Assembly: GCF_041260665.1 (NCBI RefSeq)
Contig: NZ_JBGCCT010000005.1
Coordinates: 1 to 64,000, forward strand
Direction: 5' to 3'
DNA: 64,000 nt
From: Catenulispora sp. GP43
Lineage (GTDB): Bacteria > Actinomycetota > Actinomycetes > Streptomycetales > Catenulisporaceae
Shown here: positions 53,556 through 62,245 of the stretch, piece after piece
Numbering within the stretch: the stretch's first letter is position 1
Layout of the letters: each line of letters opens with the position of its first letter
The notes under the pieces: model-generated
Database searches by the model: none
The model's input: the letters and a program-made list of their open reading frames with translations, nothing else
Told to the model about the DNA's origin: nothing
Made by a program: the position numbers and the translations under genes

Positions 53556-54506
53556 CTACGCGGGGCCGGCTTCGGTGAGCATGCGGCCGAGGTCGGTGCG
53601 GGTGTGCTGGACGCTGCGGCCGTCGCGGCGGGTGGTGATCAGGCCGGCTCGGCGCAGGGCCGTGGTGTGGGAGCTGGTCGCGGCCGGGCTGAGGTTCGCG
53701 TCGGCGGCGAGGTCGGTGGTGGTGTGCGGGTGCTCCAGCAGGCGCAGGACGCGGGCTCGGGAGGTGCCCAGGACGTCGGCGAGGGGGTCGCCGGTCGGGG
53801 TCTCGGCGGGCGGCGGGAAGCCGGGGCCGGCCGGGTAGACGAGGAGCAGCGGCTGGTCGGGGGTGAAGCCGATCAGGGGTTCGTGGGTCCAGTGGAAGGT
53901 GGGCAGGAGGGTCAGGCCTTTGCCCGTCAGGTGGTGGTCGCGGTCTTTGAGCGCGGGGATGTGCCAGGTGCCGTCGTGGACCGTGGAGCCGGCGGCCAGG
54001 GTGGTCAGGGCCGGTTCGACGCCGTTCTCGGCGGCGCGTAGGGCGAAGCGGGTGAACTCGGCGGCGTGGCGTTCGCGGACGGTGGTCCACGCGGTGGCCA
54101 GGACGGACTGGTAGGCGTCGCGCAGGCCCCGGTCGAGGACGGCCCAGGCTTGGGCGTCCCGGTCCATCAGGGCTTTGACCCACGGGGTCGGCGGCCGCTG
54201 GAGGCCGGCGACGGCGGAGCGGACCTCGGTGCCCGGCGTGCCGCGGACCAGGTCCAGGCCCTCCTCGAGGTCGCGGGAGACCGGGTCGAGGAAGGCCGGG
54301 CCGCGGAACGGCTGGAGCAGGTCCCACAGCGGCCTGGTGCTGGCCGGGAGGCGCCGGCCCACGTCGCGGCGCCAGCGGCCGAACAGGACCGGCGAGTCGC
54401 GGCGCCGGGACATCATCAGCGACAGCTTCAGCTCCACCAGCGGCGCGGGCCGGGGCAGGAAGCGGACCCGGGCGAAGTCGCCGGGGCTGAAGTGGATGCG
54501 CAACAT
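53556..54506 (-). CDS. ArsR-like winged-helix regulator
   Basis: A 316-residue protein with a C-terminal ArsR-type winged helix (about 235-316): DVLGTSRARVLRLLEHPHTT, TDLAADANLSPAATSSHTTA and LRRAGLITTRRDGRSVQHT. The N-terminal 230 residues are a conserved actinobacterial domain of unknown ligand (MLRIHFSPGDFARVRFLP). Start ATG 54506 follows GGAGG. No metal-binding Cys pairs are visible, so it is not a classical metal sensor. It is divergent from the hydrolase gene, 73 bp away. Confidence 0.83.
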   Translation of the reverse strand: MLRIHFSPGDFARVRFLPRPAPLVELKLSLMMSRRRDSPVLFGRWRRDVGRRLPASTRPLWDLLQPFRGPAFLDPVSRDLEEGLDLVRGTPGTEVRSAVAGLQRPPTPWVKALMDRDAQAWAVLDRGLRDAYQSVLATAWTTVRERHAAEFTRFALRAAENGVEPALTTLAAGSTVHDGTWHIPALKDRDHHLTGKGLTLLPTFHWTHEPLIGFTPDQPLLLVYPAGPGFPPPAETPTGDPLADVLGTSRARVLRLLEHPHTTTDLAADANLSPAATSSHTTALRRAGLITTRRDGRSVQHTRTDLGRMLTEAGPA

Positions 54507-54579
54507 CGGTCCTCCGCAAGCCTTTCCGCCAGGATAGAAAGCTTCGCCGCCGGTTGTCGCGCGGTGCATCGTCGGGGGC

Positions 54580-55920
54580 ATGGCCCTGGACTGGCGACGA
54601 CCATCCCGCATCGTGTCCGCACTGGTCCTGGCGCTGGCCGTCGCGGGCTGCCACGGGGGCAGTCCGCGGACGGCGGCGCCCGGCAGAGTGACTCAGACCC
54701 CTGTGACCGCGGCGTGTCCCGGGCAGCCGGCCGGCGCGCGGGCGTTGACGCTCACCACCGACGACAGCCTCACGCTGCCCGCGGTGGAGATGGGCCGGGG
54801 CGCCCGGGGCGTGGTGCTGGTTCCGGAGGCCGGCTCGCGAGGCGAGTGCGGATGGATGCCCTATGCGGGCGAGCTGGCGGCCAAGGGGCTGCATGTCCTC
54901 GTCTTCGACCTGCCGTGCCAAGGCGCCGGCACGTGCCCGAAGACCGGCCCCGGCCCCGCCGAGGACGTCTCGGCCGTCGACACCGCGCTGAACGAGCTCC
55001 ATTCCGCCGGCGTCACGACGATCGTGCTCGCCGGGGCCTCAGCCGGGGCGACGGCGGCGCTGGCCGCCGAGGCCGGACCCGCCGCGGACTCGGCGCCCGG
55101 TGTGGCGGCGGTCGTGGCGCTGTCCGCCGACGAGCTCGGCACTCTGCCGGCCGAGGCGCCGACCATCCACGTCCCCGTCTTCATGGCCGTCGCGGACGGC
55201 GATACCAACGTCTCGACCGCCGACGAGCGCGATCTGTTCGCCGCGTTGGCGGCGCCGCCGGTGCTCAAGACGCTGGATGTACGGCCTGGCGGTTCGGGAC
55301 ACGGCTGGGACCTGTTGGCGGATAAGGGGTTCGAGGGCGCCGTTACGGACTACATCACCGCGCGGCTGAGCGCCGGCTACACCGTCTGGGGCACCGGCGC
55401 GCGGACAATCGTGCTGAGCAACGAGAGCGACCAGGACCAGTGGTCGTGGCAGGCGTACGCGGACCATCTGGTCGGCGAGGGCTACAAGGTCGCGATGTGG
55501 GACTACTCGGATCAGGACCCTGTCGCGAACCTGACCGCGATGGTCGCCGGCCTCCGGGCGCACGGGTCCGGGCCGGTGTTCCTGCTCGGCGCCTCGAAGG
55601 GCGGCAAGATCTCATTGGTCGCCGCGGCCGGGATCAAGCCGCCGGTGACCGCGGTGGTGACGTTGTCCGCGGAGGCGACGCTCAGCCCGAACATCGATGT
55701 GTCCACGTATGTCAGAAAGCTGACGTGTCCCGTGCTCCTGCTGACGGCGGCCCAGGACGGCTACGGATCGGCCGACGCCGCCAAGACCTTCCAGGCGGAT
55801 CTGCCGAACCTGGCGCACGTCCTGACCTACGACGGCTCGGACCACGGGACACAACTGCTGAGCGGGGCCGACGGGACGAACGTGATCGCCGACGTCGACG
55901 CGTTCCTAAAGGTGCGCTAG
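54580..55920 (+). CDS. Lipoprotein with two tandem alpha/beta-hydrolase domains
   Basis: A 446-residue protein with a lipoprotein signal (LALAVAGC, lipid-modified Cys about 24). Two alpha/beta-hydrolase units follow: the first (about 50-260) has nucleophile elbow GASAG, the second (about 270-446) GASKG. Candidate acids and bases (VADGD, SGHGWD; AAQDGY, GSDHGT) are in the right order in both. Fusion of two hydrolases in one chain is uncommon. It is an exported serine hydrolase of unknown substrate. Its last 4 bases overlap the convergent AAA+ gene. Confidence 0.8.
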   Translation: MALDWRRPSRIVSALVLALAVAGCHGGSPRTAAPGRVTQTPVTAACPGQPAGARALTLTTDDSLTLPAVEMGRGARGVVLVPEAGSRGECGWMPYAGELAAKGLHVLVFDLPCQGAGTCPKTGPGPAEDVSAVDTALNELHSAGVTTIVLAGASAGATAALAAEAGPAADSAPGVAAVVALSADELGTLPAEAPTIHVPVFMAVADGDTNVSTADERDLFAALAAPPVLKTLDVRPGGSGHGWDLLADKGFEGAVTDYITARLSAGYTVWGTGARTIVLSNESDQDQWSWQAYADHLVGEGYKVAMWDYSDQDPVANLTAMVAGLRAHGSGPVFLLGASKGGKISLVAAAGIKPPVTAVVTLSAEATLSPNIDVSTYVRKLTCPVLLLTAAQDGYGSADAAKTFQADLPNLAHVLTYDGSDHGTQLLSGADGTNVIADVDAFLKVR

Positions 55921-57425
55921 GCGAGGGCGTCCGGGGCGCCGAGGAGCCTTCGGGTCAGCTGGTGGCGGGAGCCGGCCAGCAGTTCCAGCGCCGCGTCGAG
56001 ATGGTCGGCGCTGACGTGCAGGCTGCCGGCGGCCTCGGGGGCGGAGCCCTGGTCCTGCTCGTCGAGGGAGATGAGCGCCGCCCGCCGTATCAGCTCCTTG
56101 ATGAAGGAGGCGGTGACCCCGTCCATGCGCTCGATCAGGCTGTCGGCCTTGGTCAGGTCCAGATCCAGGCCGCCGCGGTAGAGCTCCAGCAGGCGGGCCC
56201 GGCCCTCGGCGTCCGGCAGCGGCACCTCGACCGCGTGGTCCACGCGGCCCGGCCGCATCGCCAGCGCCGACTCCAGGACGTCGACGCGGTTGGTGGTGAG
56301 CAGGAAGGTGACGTCGGCGTCGCCGTCGAGCCCGTCCATCTCGTTGAGGAGCTGGAACAGCAGCGGGGTGGCGTGCATGTGGGCCGAGCGGTCCTGGGCG
56401 ATCAGGTCCACGTCCTCGACCACCACCAGCGCCGGCTGCAGCGCGCGGGCGATCTCGCAGGCCTGGCCGATCAGGCGCAGGGCGTTGGCGGTGAGGACCA
56501 CGACGGTGGTCTCGGGCAGGCGGCTCATCAGGTACCGGACGGTGTGGGTCTTGCCGGTGCCGGGCGGGCCGAACAGCAGCACGCCGCGCTTGAGGTGCTG
56601 GCCGTGCGCCAGCAGGGCCGCGCGGTGCCGGTTCACGCCCAGGATCTGCGCCTCGATGCCCTCCAGCATCCCCGGCGGCAGGATCAGCTCCTCGCGGTCC
56701 ATGGCCGGACGCTCGTGGAAGCTCAGGGCGGCCTGGTGCGGGCCGAACACCTCGGCGCCGAACTCCAGGACGTGGCCGCGGTAGACGCTGAACTCCACGG
56801 CCAGCCGGCGGATCTCGTTGGCGGCCTTGCGGGCCAGGGCGCGGTCGGCGCAGGCGATCTCCAGGCTGACGTCCTGCTGCGGGCCGCGCATCTCGGTGCC
56901 GCGCAGCAGGAAGGCCAGCGGCGGGCGCGGGTCCTCGGTGCGGTCGCCGTCGTCGGGGCCGTCGACGCCGTCCACGAGGTACAGGCCGCACTGGACGCAG
57001 GTGCTGGTCTGGTCGCCGGGGCCGCTGGGCTGGTCGGTCATGGACACGCCGCTGATCGCCATGGCGTGCTGGCCGGTCTCGTGGAACAGGTCGGACAGGC
57101 CGAACATGCGGTGCCGGAAGCCGGCCATGCCGACCAGGCGGAAGGGGGTGCCGTTGCGGGACAGCCAACGGTCCAGGGCGCCCTGGACGTTGACGTGCTC
57201 ATAGGGCGGCCACGTCGTGGTGGCGACGGGGAACAGGCCGGCGTCGGGGCCGAGGTGGCCGGTGAGGAGTTCGGCGAGGCCGGGGGCGCCGTTCGGGGCG
57301 GCGTCCGCGGCGGGGGCGGAGACAGAGGAGAATCCGCCCCCGGTGATGACGTGGTTCCGTGAGCCGCTCGTTTCGGCGTCGTTGCGGCGCGGCGGCATCG
57401 GCTGTGACGACATGGGGTCCACCAT
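55917..57425 (-). CDS. AAA+ ATPase
   Basis: A 502-residue protein with an N-terminal region of about 235 residues and one AAA+ module (about 240-460): Walker A GPPGTGKT, Walker B ALVVVEDVDLI, sensor 1 FLLTTNR and arginine fingers in AMRPGRVD. The module resembles the FtsH/proteasomal ATPase class of AAA proteins. No protease domain or membrane helix is present, so it is probably an unfoldase or remodelling ATPase. Start ATG 57425 or 57413; neither has a strong ribosome site. Confidence 0.85.
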   Translation of the reverse strand: MVDPMSSQPMPPRRNDAETSGSRNHVITGGGFSSVSAPAADAAPNGAPGLAELLTGHLGPDAGLFPVATTTWPPYEHVNVQGALDRWLSRNGTPFRLVGMAGFRHRMFGLSDLFHETGQHAMAISGVSMTDQPSGPGDQTSTCVQCGLYLVDGVDGPDDGDRTEDPRPPLAFLLRGTEMRGPQQDVSLEIACADRALARKAANEIRRLAVEFSVYRGHVLEFGAEVFGPHQAALSFHERPAMDREELILPPGMLEGIEAQILGVNRHRAALLAHGQHLKRGVLLFGPPGTGKTHTVRYLMSRLPETTVVVLTANALRLIGQACEIARALQPALVVVEDVDLIAQDRSAHMHATPLLFQLLNEMDGLDGDADVTFLLTTNRVDVLESALAMRPGRVDHAVEVPLPDAEGRARLLELYRGGLDLDLTKADSLIERMDGVTASFIKELIRRAALISLDEQDQGSAPEAAGSLHVSADHLDAALELLAGSRHQLTRRLLGAPDALA

Positions 57426-57466
57426 GCCAGCGCTTCAGGGGGCTGAACCAGGGGTGGCGCACTGGC

Positions 57467-59221
57467 TTATGCGCGGTTGACGGCTCGTGCGACGCCGGCG
57501 GCGATGGTGGTGGCCAGGATCCAGCCGGCGGCGGTGAGCAGATAGGCGATCCACTGGGTCCCGCCGGTGGCGACGTAGGCGCGGCCCTGGCCGAAGTTGA
57601 TGACCGGCAGCAGCAGGTCGAGGGAGTAGATCAGGGCATTGAAAGGCGGCGCCTTGTCCGGCCCGAGGGGCACGGGATGCCGCAGGCCGAAGACCACGAC
57701 CCCGGTGATCAGCAGCGCGGCGAGCCACCCCAGGGCGCGCTCGGGACGGTAGCCGTAGCCGACCGCCGCGTCCTGGATCACGCCCCAGGGTCGCGCGGCC
57801 CGCGGCAACGTGCGGCGCCGGGCACGCTGCTTGGCGAGCAGGACGCGACGGGCTTCGCCGTCCAGGCCCTGCCGGCGGTAGACGGCGGCGAGCTGCTCGT
57901 AGGGGCCGGGCCGATAGCCGGCGGACTCGCGCTCCAGCCACCCGATGCGGTCGGTGACCGGGCCGGGCTCGGCGATGCGCTCGTAGACGAAGCCGTCGCG
58001 GGTCAGGTGCGGGGGCCAGACGGCCGGGTCGTCGTTGAGGACGCCTATCTGGGCGTTGGCGAGATAAATGCCGCCGGCGGGCGGCACGGCGAAGCGGAGG
58101 GTGAGTTCGCCGGCGCGGAGGTTGCCGAGGTAGAGCAGATTGGCGGACTCCTCGACCGCCGCGGCCACCACCGTCCCGCGGAAGTCCACATCGTTCCCCA
58201 CACGCGCGCTGGCGAAGGCGATGGTGCCGGTGGCCTGAACGCCGCGGCAGCGGGCGGCGCCGCCTATCTCGGCGTAGCGGGCGTCGAGGGCGGCGGTGCC
58301 GTTGCCGCGCAGGATCGCGTCGTCGAAGCGGGCGTGGCCCGCTATGTGGGCGCCCTGGATGCGGACCAGGCCGTCGGCCTCGAATCCGCGGTAGCACTGC
58401 AGGTCGGCTCCGATCTTCGCCTGGTACGCCTCCAGGACCGTGGCGCCGGGGTTGCTCAGTTTCGTGTCGGCCATCCGGAGCAGGCCCTTGATCTCGGCGC
58501 CGGACAGCCGGATGGCGCCCTCGGCGCGCAGTTCGTCGGCCAGCAGGTCGCTGCCGACCTGGATGCGGGCCGCGTCCAGGGCCTGGCCGGCGGGGTCGCT
58601 GAGGCGGGCCCGCTCCAGGCTCATGACGCCGTCCACCTTCGCGTCGCGCAGGGTGGCGCGTCCCTCGATCGTCGTGCCCCACAGCATCAGGTCGCCGCCG
58701 ACGCGGACCCGTTCGGCGCGCAGGGCGAGGTCGCCGGGATGGGACAGGTGCGCCTCGGTGATCAGCAGCTCGCCGCCGATGACGGCGTGGTCGAGGCGGA
58801 CGAGTCCATCGACGCGCGCGCGGTGCATCACCACCGTGGCCTCGACCCGCGCCAACGACGCGTTCAGGCCGGCCAGGCGGGTGCCGCGCAGGTTCAGGCG
58901 GCGCAGGCGGGAGTCGTGCAGGTCCAGGTCGTCCTGGAACCAGCACTCCCCGAAGCTCAGCGAGTAGCCCAGCTCCAGGTACTCCAACTCCAGCCGCCCC
59001 ACGACCCGGGCGCCGACCACCCGCAGCGGCGCGCGGCGCTCACCCGCCTCCTCGATCAGGCCTCTGATGAACGACGCGCGCAGCGTGCGCTCCGGGCCCC
59101 ATGTCGAGCCCACCGCGGGGTCGTCCGCCGCCGGGTCGCCGGTCGCGAAGGAAGTGCGGCCGCCGTCCCGGAAGTCCTCCCGGACTCGCTTTTCGCTGGC
59201 GGTGAGTCCGGTGAGGCGCAT
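57467..59221 (-). CDS. Right-handed repeat membrane protein (annotated elsewhere as membrane-associated oxidoreductase)
   Basis: A 584-residue protein whose first 400 residues are a regular beta-solenoid of about 20-residue turns rich in L, A, G and D (for example LRGTRLAGLNASLARVEATV, split here). A linker of about 100 residues and then two or three membrane helices at the C-terminus follow (about 505-525, 535-555 and 562-580). Streptomyces homologues carry the name membrane-associated oxidoreductase, but I see no cofactor motif that supports it. It is probably a cytoplasmic scaffold held at the membrane. Confidence 0.7.
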   Translation of the reverse strand: MRLTGLTASEKRVREDFRDGGRTSFATGDPAADDPAVGSTWGPERTLRASFIRGLIEEAGERRAPLRVVGARVVGRLELEYLELGYSLSFGECWFQDDLDLHDSRLRRLNLRGTRLAGLNASLARVEATVVMHRARVDGLVRLDHAVIGGELLITEAHLSHPGDLALRAERVRVGGDLMLWGTTIEGRATLRDAKVDGVMSLERARLSDPAGQALDAARIQVGSDLLADELRAEGAIRLSGAEIKGLLRMADTKLSNPGATVLEAYQAKIGADLQCYRGFEADGLVRIQGAHIAGHARFDDAILRGNGTAALDARYAEIGGAARCRGVQATGTIAFASARVGNDVDFRGTVVAAAVEESANLLYLGNLRAGELTLRFAVPPAGGIYLANAQIGVLNDDPAVWPPHLTRDGFVYERIAEPGPVTDRIGWLERESAGYRPGPYEQLAAVYRRQGLDGEARRVLLAKQRARRRTLPRAARPWGVIQDAAVGYGYRPERALGWLAALLITGVVVFGLRHPVPLGPDKAPPFNALIYSLDLLLPVINFGQGRAYVATGGTQWIAYLLTAAGWILATTIAAGVARAVNRA

Positions 59222-59468
59222 GGGACGTTTCTACCGTGGCTCCGTAAGAGAGATCGAGTCCTGAGGCGGCGACCCCTTCGGTCGTCGTGGTTCGCGGACG
59301 CCGCCGTCGGGACCCGCGGGCCAGTCCGGGCCGCCGCGCTCGCGGTCGCGCCGGCGGGCCTTCCTGGAACGCATGACACGTTTGACTCGCTGCTTCACCG
59401 TCATGTCCCGGGAACGCCTCCGGGAAAACCCCTGGTTCCGCAACGGAGATCGCGTACTCTCTGGGCGA

Positions 59469-59510
59469 ACAAAACCGGGGCGCACAAAACCGGGGCGGAC
59501 AAACGGGGAG
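59469..59510 (+). repeat. 15-bp tandem repeat before the ATP-grasp gene
   Basis: Two perfect copies of acaaaaccggggcg (59469 and 59484) and a diverged third (59499) are spaced exactly 15 bp apart and end 8 bases before the start codon, running into the ribosome site GGGAGGG. The array may arise by slippage or be a regulatory leader. Confidence 0.8.
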
Positions 59511-59518
59511 GGTCCACC

Positions 59519-60319
59519 ATGATCGAGCTGCCGCGCACGCTCGTCTTCTCACCGCGCGCCAACGACACCTCGCACGTCCTGGCCTCGGTCGCGCACCGCC
59601 GGGGCCTGCTCACCGAGCACCTGACCGGCTGGCGCGTCCCGGAGGGCTTTCTCGTCGGCGGGCCCGCGCACCTCTATGCCGGCCCGCTGTTCGCCGACGC
59701 GGTGGCCGCCGAGCTGGACATCGCTCTGCTGGAGCCGCCGGACGACTGGCTGACCCGGCTCCCACGCGAAGCGGTGTGCCGCGAGATCAGGATGCTGACG
59801 ATGGCCGAGGCGTGGACGTTGCGCATCCCGGCGTTCCTGAAACCGCCCAACGACAAGAGTTTTCCGGCTCGTGTCTACCTTGAGGGCACACAACTGCCCG
59901 GCCCCGACGCCGTCGATTCCGACACCCCGGTACTCGCCAGCGATCCGGTCCGGTTCACCGTCGAGTTCCGGCTCTATGCGATCGACGGAGAGATCGTCAC
60001 CGGCGCGCAGTACGCGATCGAAGGCGATCTCGACATCGAGCCGCTGACCGGCCACGAGTCGGAGCAGCAGATCCTCGGTTTCGCGCGGGAAGTACTCCAG
60101 GAGTCGGCCGACAAGCTACCGAGCGCGGTCGTGGTCGATGTCGGCTTGATCGATGAGCAGCCCGCGGTCATCGAGGCCAACGCGGCCTGGGCCTCGGGAC
60201 ACTATGCCGCCGACCCCGAACGGGTCCTGGACGTCGTGCTGCGCGCCGCCGGCCCGATGGCCGAGGTCGGCGAGCGGGACCGCGTCTTCCTGAGGCCGGC
60301 CGCCCAGCGCGTCGATTGA
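59519..60319 (+). CDS. ATP-grasp domain protein
   Basis: A 266-residue protein with an ATP-grasp-like fold: IPAFLKPPNDKSFPARVY carries the likely ATP-binding Lys, and VVDVGLIDEQPAVIEANAAWA carries the metal-binding Glu-x-Asn pair. Such small ATP-grasp proteins ligate an acid to an amine or peptide. ATG 59519 follows GGGAGGG. No precursor peptide or partner is recognisable nearby. Confidence 0.8.
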   Translation: MIELPRTLVFSPRANDTSHVLASVAHRRGLLTEHLTGWRVPEGFLVGGPAHLYAGPLFADAVAAELDIALLEPPDDWLTRLPREAVCREIRMLTMAEAWTLRIPAFLKPPNDKSFPARVYLEGTQLPGPDAVDSDTPVLASDPVRFTVEFRLYAIDGEIVTGAQYAIEGDLDIEPLTGHESEQQILGFAREVLQESADKLPSAVVVDVGLIDEQPAVIEANAAWASGHYAADPERVLDVVLRAAGPMAEVGERDRVFLRPAAQRVD

Positions 60320-60353
60320 CCGGCGCGTGATCGGCGCGTGCCACGATGACTCC

Positions 60354-61046
60354 ATGCTCGAGCGCCCCCACGTGATCCTCAGCGCCGCCATGTCCCTGGA
60401 CGGCCACCTCGACGACACCACCCCCGACCGCCTCATGCTCTCCGACGACGCGGACTTCGACCGGGTGGACGCGCTCCGGGCCGGCTCCGACGCGATCATG
60501 GTCGGCGCCGAGACCATCCGGCGCGACGACCCCCGCCTGCTGGTCCGCGATCCGGAGCGGCGCGCGGACCGGGTGCGGCGCGGTCTGCCGGAGCACCCGG
60601 TCAAGGTGACGGTGACCGGCGCCGGCGCGCTGGACCCCGTCGCGCGCTTCTTCACCACCGGCGGCCACAAGCTGGTCTACTGCGCCGACGCCGCGGTGCC
60701 GGCGCAGGCCGACCGGCTGGCCGCCGTCGCGGACACCGAGGTGGTGGCGGCCGGCGCGCTCGTCGACTTCCCCGGCATCCTCGCGGATCTGAAGCGGCGC
60801 GGCGTCGACCGGCTGATGGTCGAGGGCGGCAGCTCGCTGCACACCCGGTTCCTCGCCGAGGACCTCGCCGACGAGATCCACCTGGCGATCGCGCCGTTCT
60901 TCGTCGGCGACGACCGGGCTCCGCGCTTCGTGCGGGCCGCCGACTTCCCGCAGAACGCGCGGCACCGCATGACCCTGGCGGAGACCCGGCCGATCGGCGA
61001 TCTGGTCTTCGTGCGCTATCTGATCAGCCGCTTCAATCCCGGCTGA
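60354..61046 (+). CDS. RibD C-terminal (dihydrofolate-reductase-like) family reductase
   Basis: A 230-residue protein with the RibD_C fold: HVILSAAMSLDGHLDD at the N-terminus, SDAIMVGAETIRRDDPRL, and MVEGGSSLHTRFL with the NADPH-binding Gly-rich turn. There is no deaminase domain and no other riboflavin gene nearby, so it may be a standalone reductase. Start ATG 60354 is preferred over GTG 60327 because it sits at the domain start. The 3' end overlaps the convergent DUF2071 gene by 14 bases. Confidence 0.83.
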   Translation: MLERPHVILSAAMSLDGHLDDTTPDRLMLSDDADFDRVDALRAGSDAIMVGAETIRRDDPRLLVRDPERRADRVRRGLPEHPVKVTVTGAGALDPVARFFTTGGHKLVYCADAAVPAQADRLAAVADTEVVAAGALVDFPGILADLKRRGVDRLMVEGGSSLHTRFLAEDLADEIHLAIAPFFVGDDRAPRFVRAADFPQNARHRMTLAETRPIGDLVFVRYLISRFNPG

Positions 61047-61722
61047 CGGCGCGCGGCGTCCCGAACCGCACCGGCACTCCCGGCGAGAACAAGACGCTGT
61101 CCGGCGGCCGGGACGAGACTCCCGGCAGCCCGGCCGCGGCGACCAGGTCCTCCTCGCACGCGAGCAGTTCCGCCTGGTGCAACGGCCACCGGGGATGCGC
61201 GTTCGGCATGTGCACGGTCCGGCCGGCGAGGGTGAAGTGCAGCCGCCACCGGGCCGTCAGGAAGTGGTCCAGCGCGGACGGCGTCTCGATGGCCGGCCCC
61301 ACCTGCACCCCGATCAGGCTCTGCGCGTGCGGCAGCCCCGGCTCGCGGCGCCGCGAGCCGTACCAGTACACGTCCCCGTAGCGGTACGCCGACATCCGCG
61401 CCCAGCGGTACGGCAGCCGGAACGCCGTCCGCGCCGTGGCCACCGGCAGCAGCCGCGAGGCTTCCAGCGACCGGAACACCACACCGCGCCGCCCGGCCTC
61501 GTCCACCGAGTACAGCCGCACGTTGGTCTCCGGGAACGTCCCCAGGTACGGCATCCCGGGCAGCGGCCACCATCCGATCCGGTGCATACGGAAGGCGATG
61601 AGTCCGACGTAGGTCACCCCGTCGACGACGTCCGGCCGCACCTTGGCGGGCAGCAGCGGCGCCACCGCCTCCGGATCGACGGCCCAGTGCAGGAACGTCG
61701 CGTCCAGCCAGGACTGGGTCAT
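61033..61722 (-). CDS. DUF2071 (YqjF-like) protein
   Basis: A 229-residue protein matching the DUF2071/YqjF family: LHWAVDPEAVAPLLPAKV at the N-terminus, a Tyr/Trp-rich RWARMSAYRYGDVYWYG and a C-terminal LACEEDLVAAAGL. The family has an acetoacetate-decarboxylase-like fold and unknown biochemical role. It converges on the reductase gene. Confidence 0.8.
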   Translation of the reverse strand: MTQSWLDATFLHWAVDPEAVAPLLPAKVRPDVVDGVTYVGLIAFRMHRIGWWPLPGMPYLGTFPETNVRLYSVDEAGRRGVVFRSLEASRLLPVATARTAFRLPYRWARMSAYRYGDVYWYGSRRREPGLPHAQSLIGVQVGPAIETPSALDHFLTARWRLHFTLAGRTVHMPNAHPRWPLHQAELLACEEDLVAAAGLPGVSSRPPDSVLFSPGVPVRFGTPRAVSRD

Positions 61723-61786
61723 CAGCGGCGGGCCGGGCAGCCTGGGGGGATCGGCGCTGACCGGCTCGGGCTCGCGCGGGTCCGTG

Positions 61787-62203
61787 TCAGACCCCCATGC
61801 CGTAGGCGTGGGTCACCCGGATGCTCAGGACCAGGCGCTTGTCGGCGATCATCGCGGCCCGGTACTCGTCCCAGTCCGGGTGCTCCTTGCCGGACGCGGC
61901 GCGGTAGAGACGCACCAACTCCTCGACCGTCTCGTCATCCGGACTCTGGGCGACCGGTGACAGCTCGGCGTCGCCCTCGTACACCGCGTATTTGTAGGCC
62001 TCCGGATGCACCATGAGCGATACGCGGGGGTCCCGGCGCATGTTGTGGGTCTTCGCCCGGTCTGCGGTGATCGAGACCCGGATGACCTGGTCAGCGGGGT
62101 CGTAGGCGTAGCTGATGACCGACAGCTGGGGTCGTCCGTCCTTCTTGATCGTCGCCAGTGTGGCGCGTCCCCGTGCGCCCAAGAGTTCCAGGAAGGCATC
62201 CAT
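61787..62203 (-). CDS. PPOX-class F420-dependent protein
   Basis: A 138-residue protein with the split-barrel flavin/F420-binding fold: ATLATIKKDGRPQLSVISYAY, split here as ATLATIKKDGRPQLS, then DRAKTHNMRRDPRVSLMV. This fits actinobacterial PPOX proteins that use coenzyme F420. Its presence agrees with an F420-producing actinomycete. Substrate unknown. Confidence 0.87.
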   Translation of the reverse strand: MDAFLELLGARGRATLATIKKDGRPQLSVISYAYDPADQVIRVSITADRAKTHNMRRDPRVSLMVHPEAYKYAVYEGDAELSPVAQSPDDETVEELVRLYRAASGKEHPDWDEYRAAMIADKRLVLSIRVTHAYGMGV

Positions 62204-62245
62204 ATCGTGATTCTAGGGTCGGGACGAGGTGATACACATGAGCGC

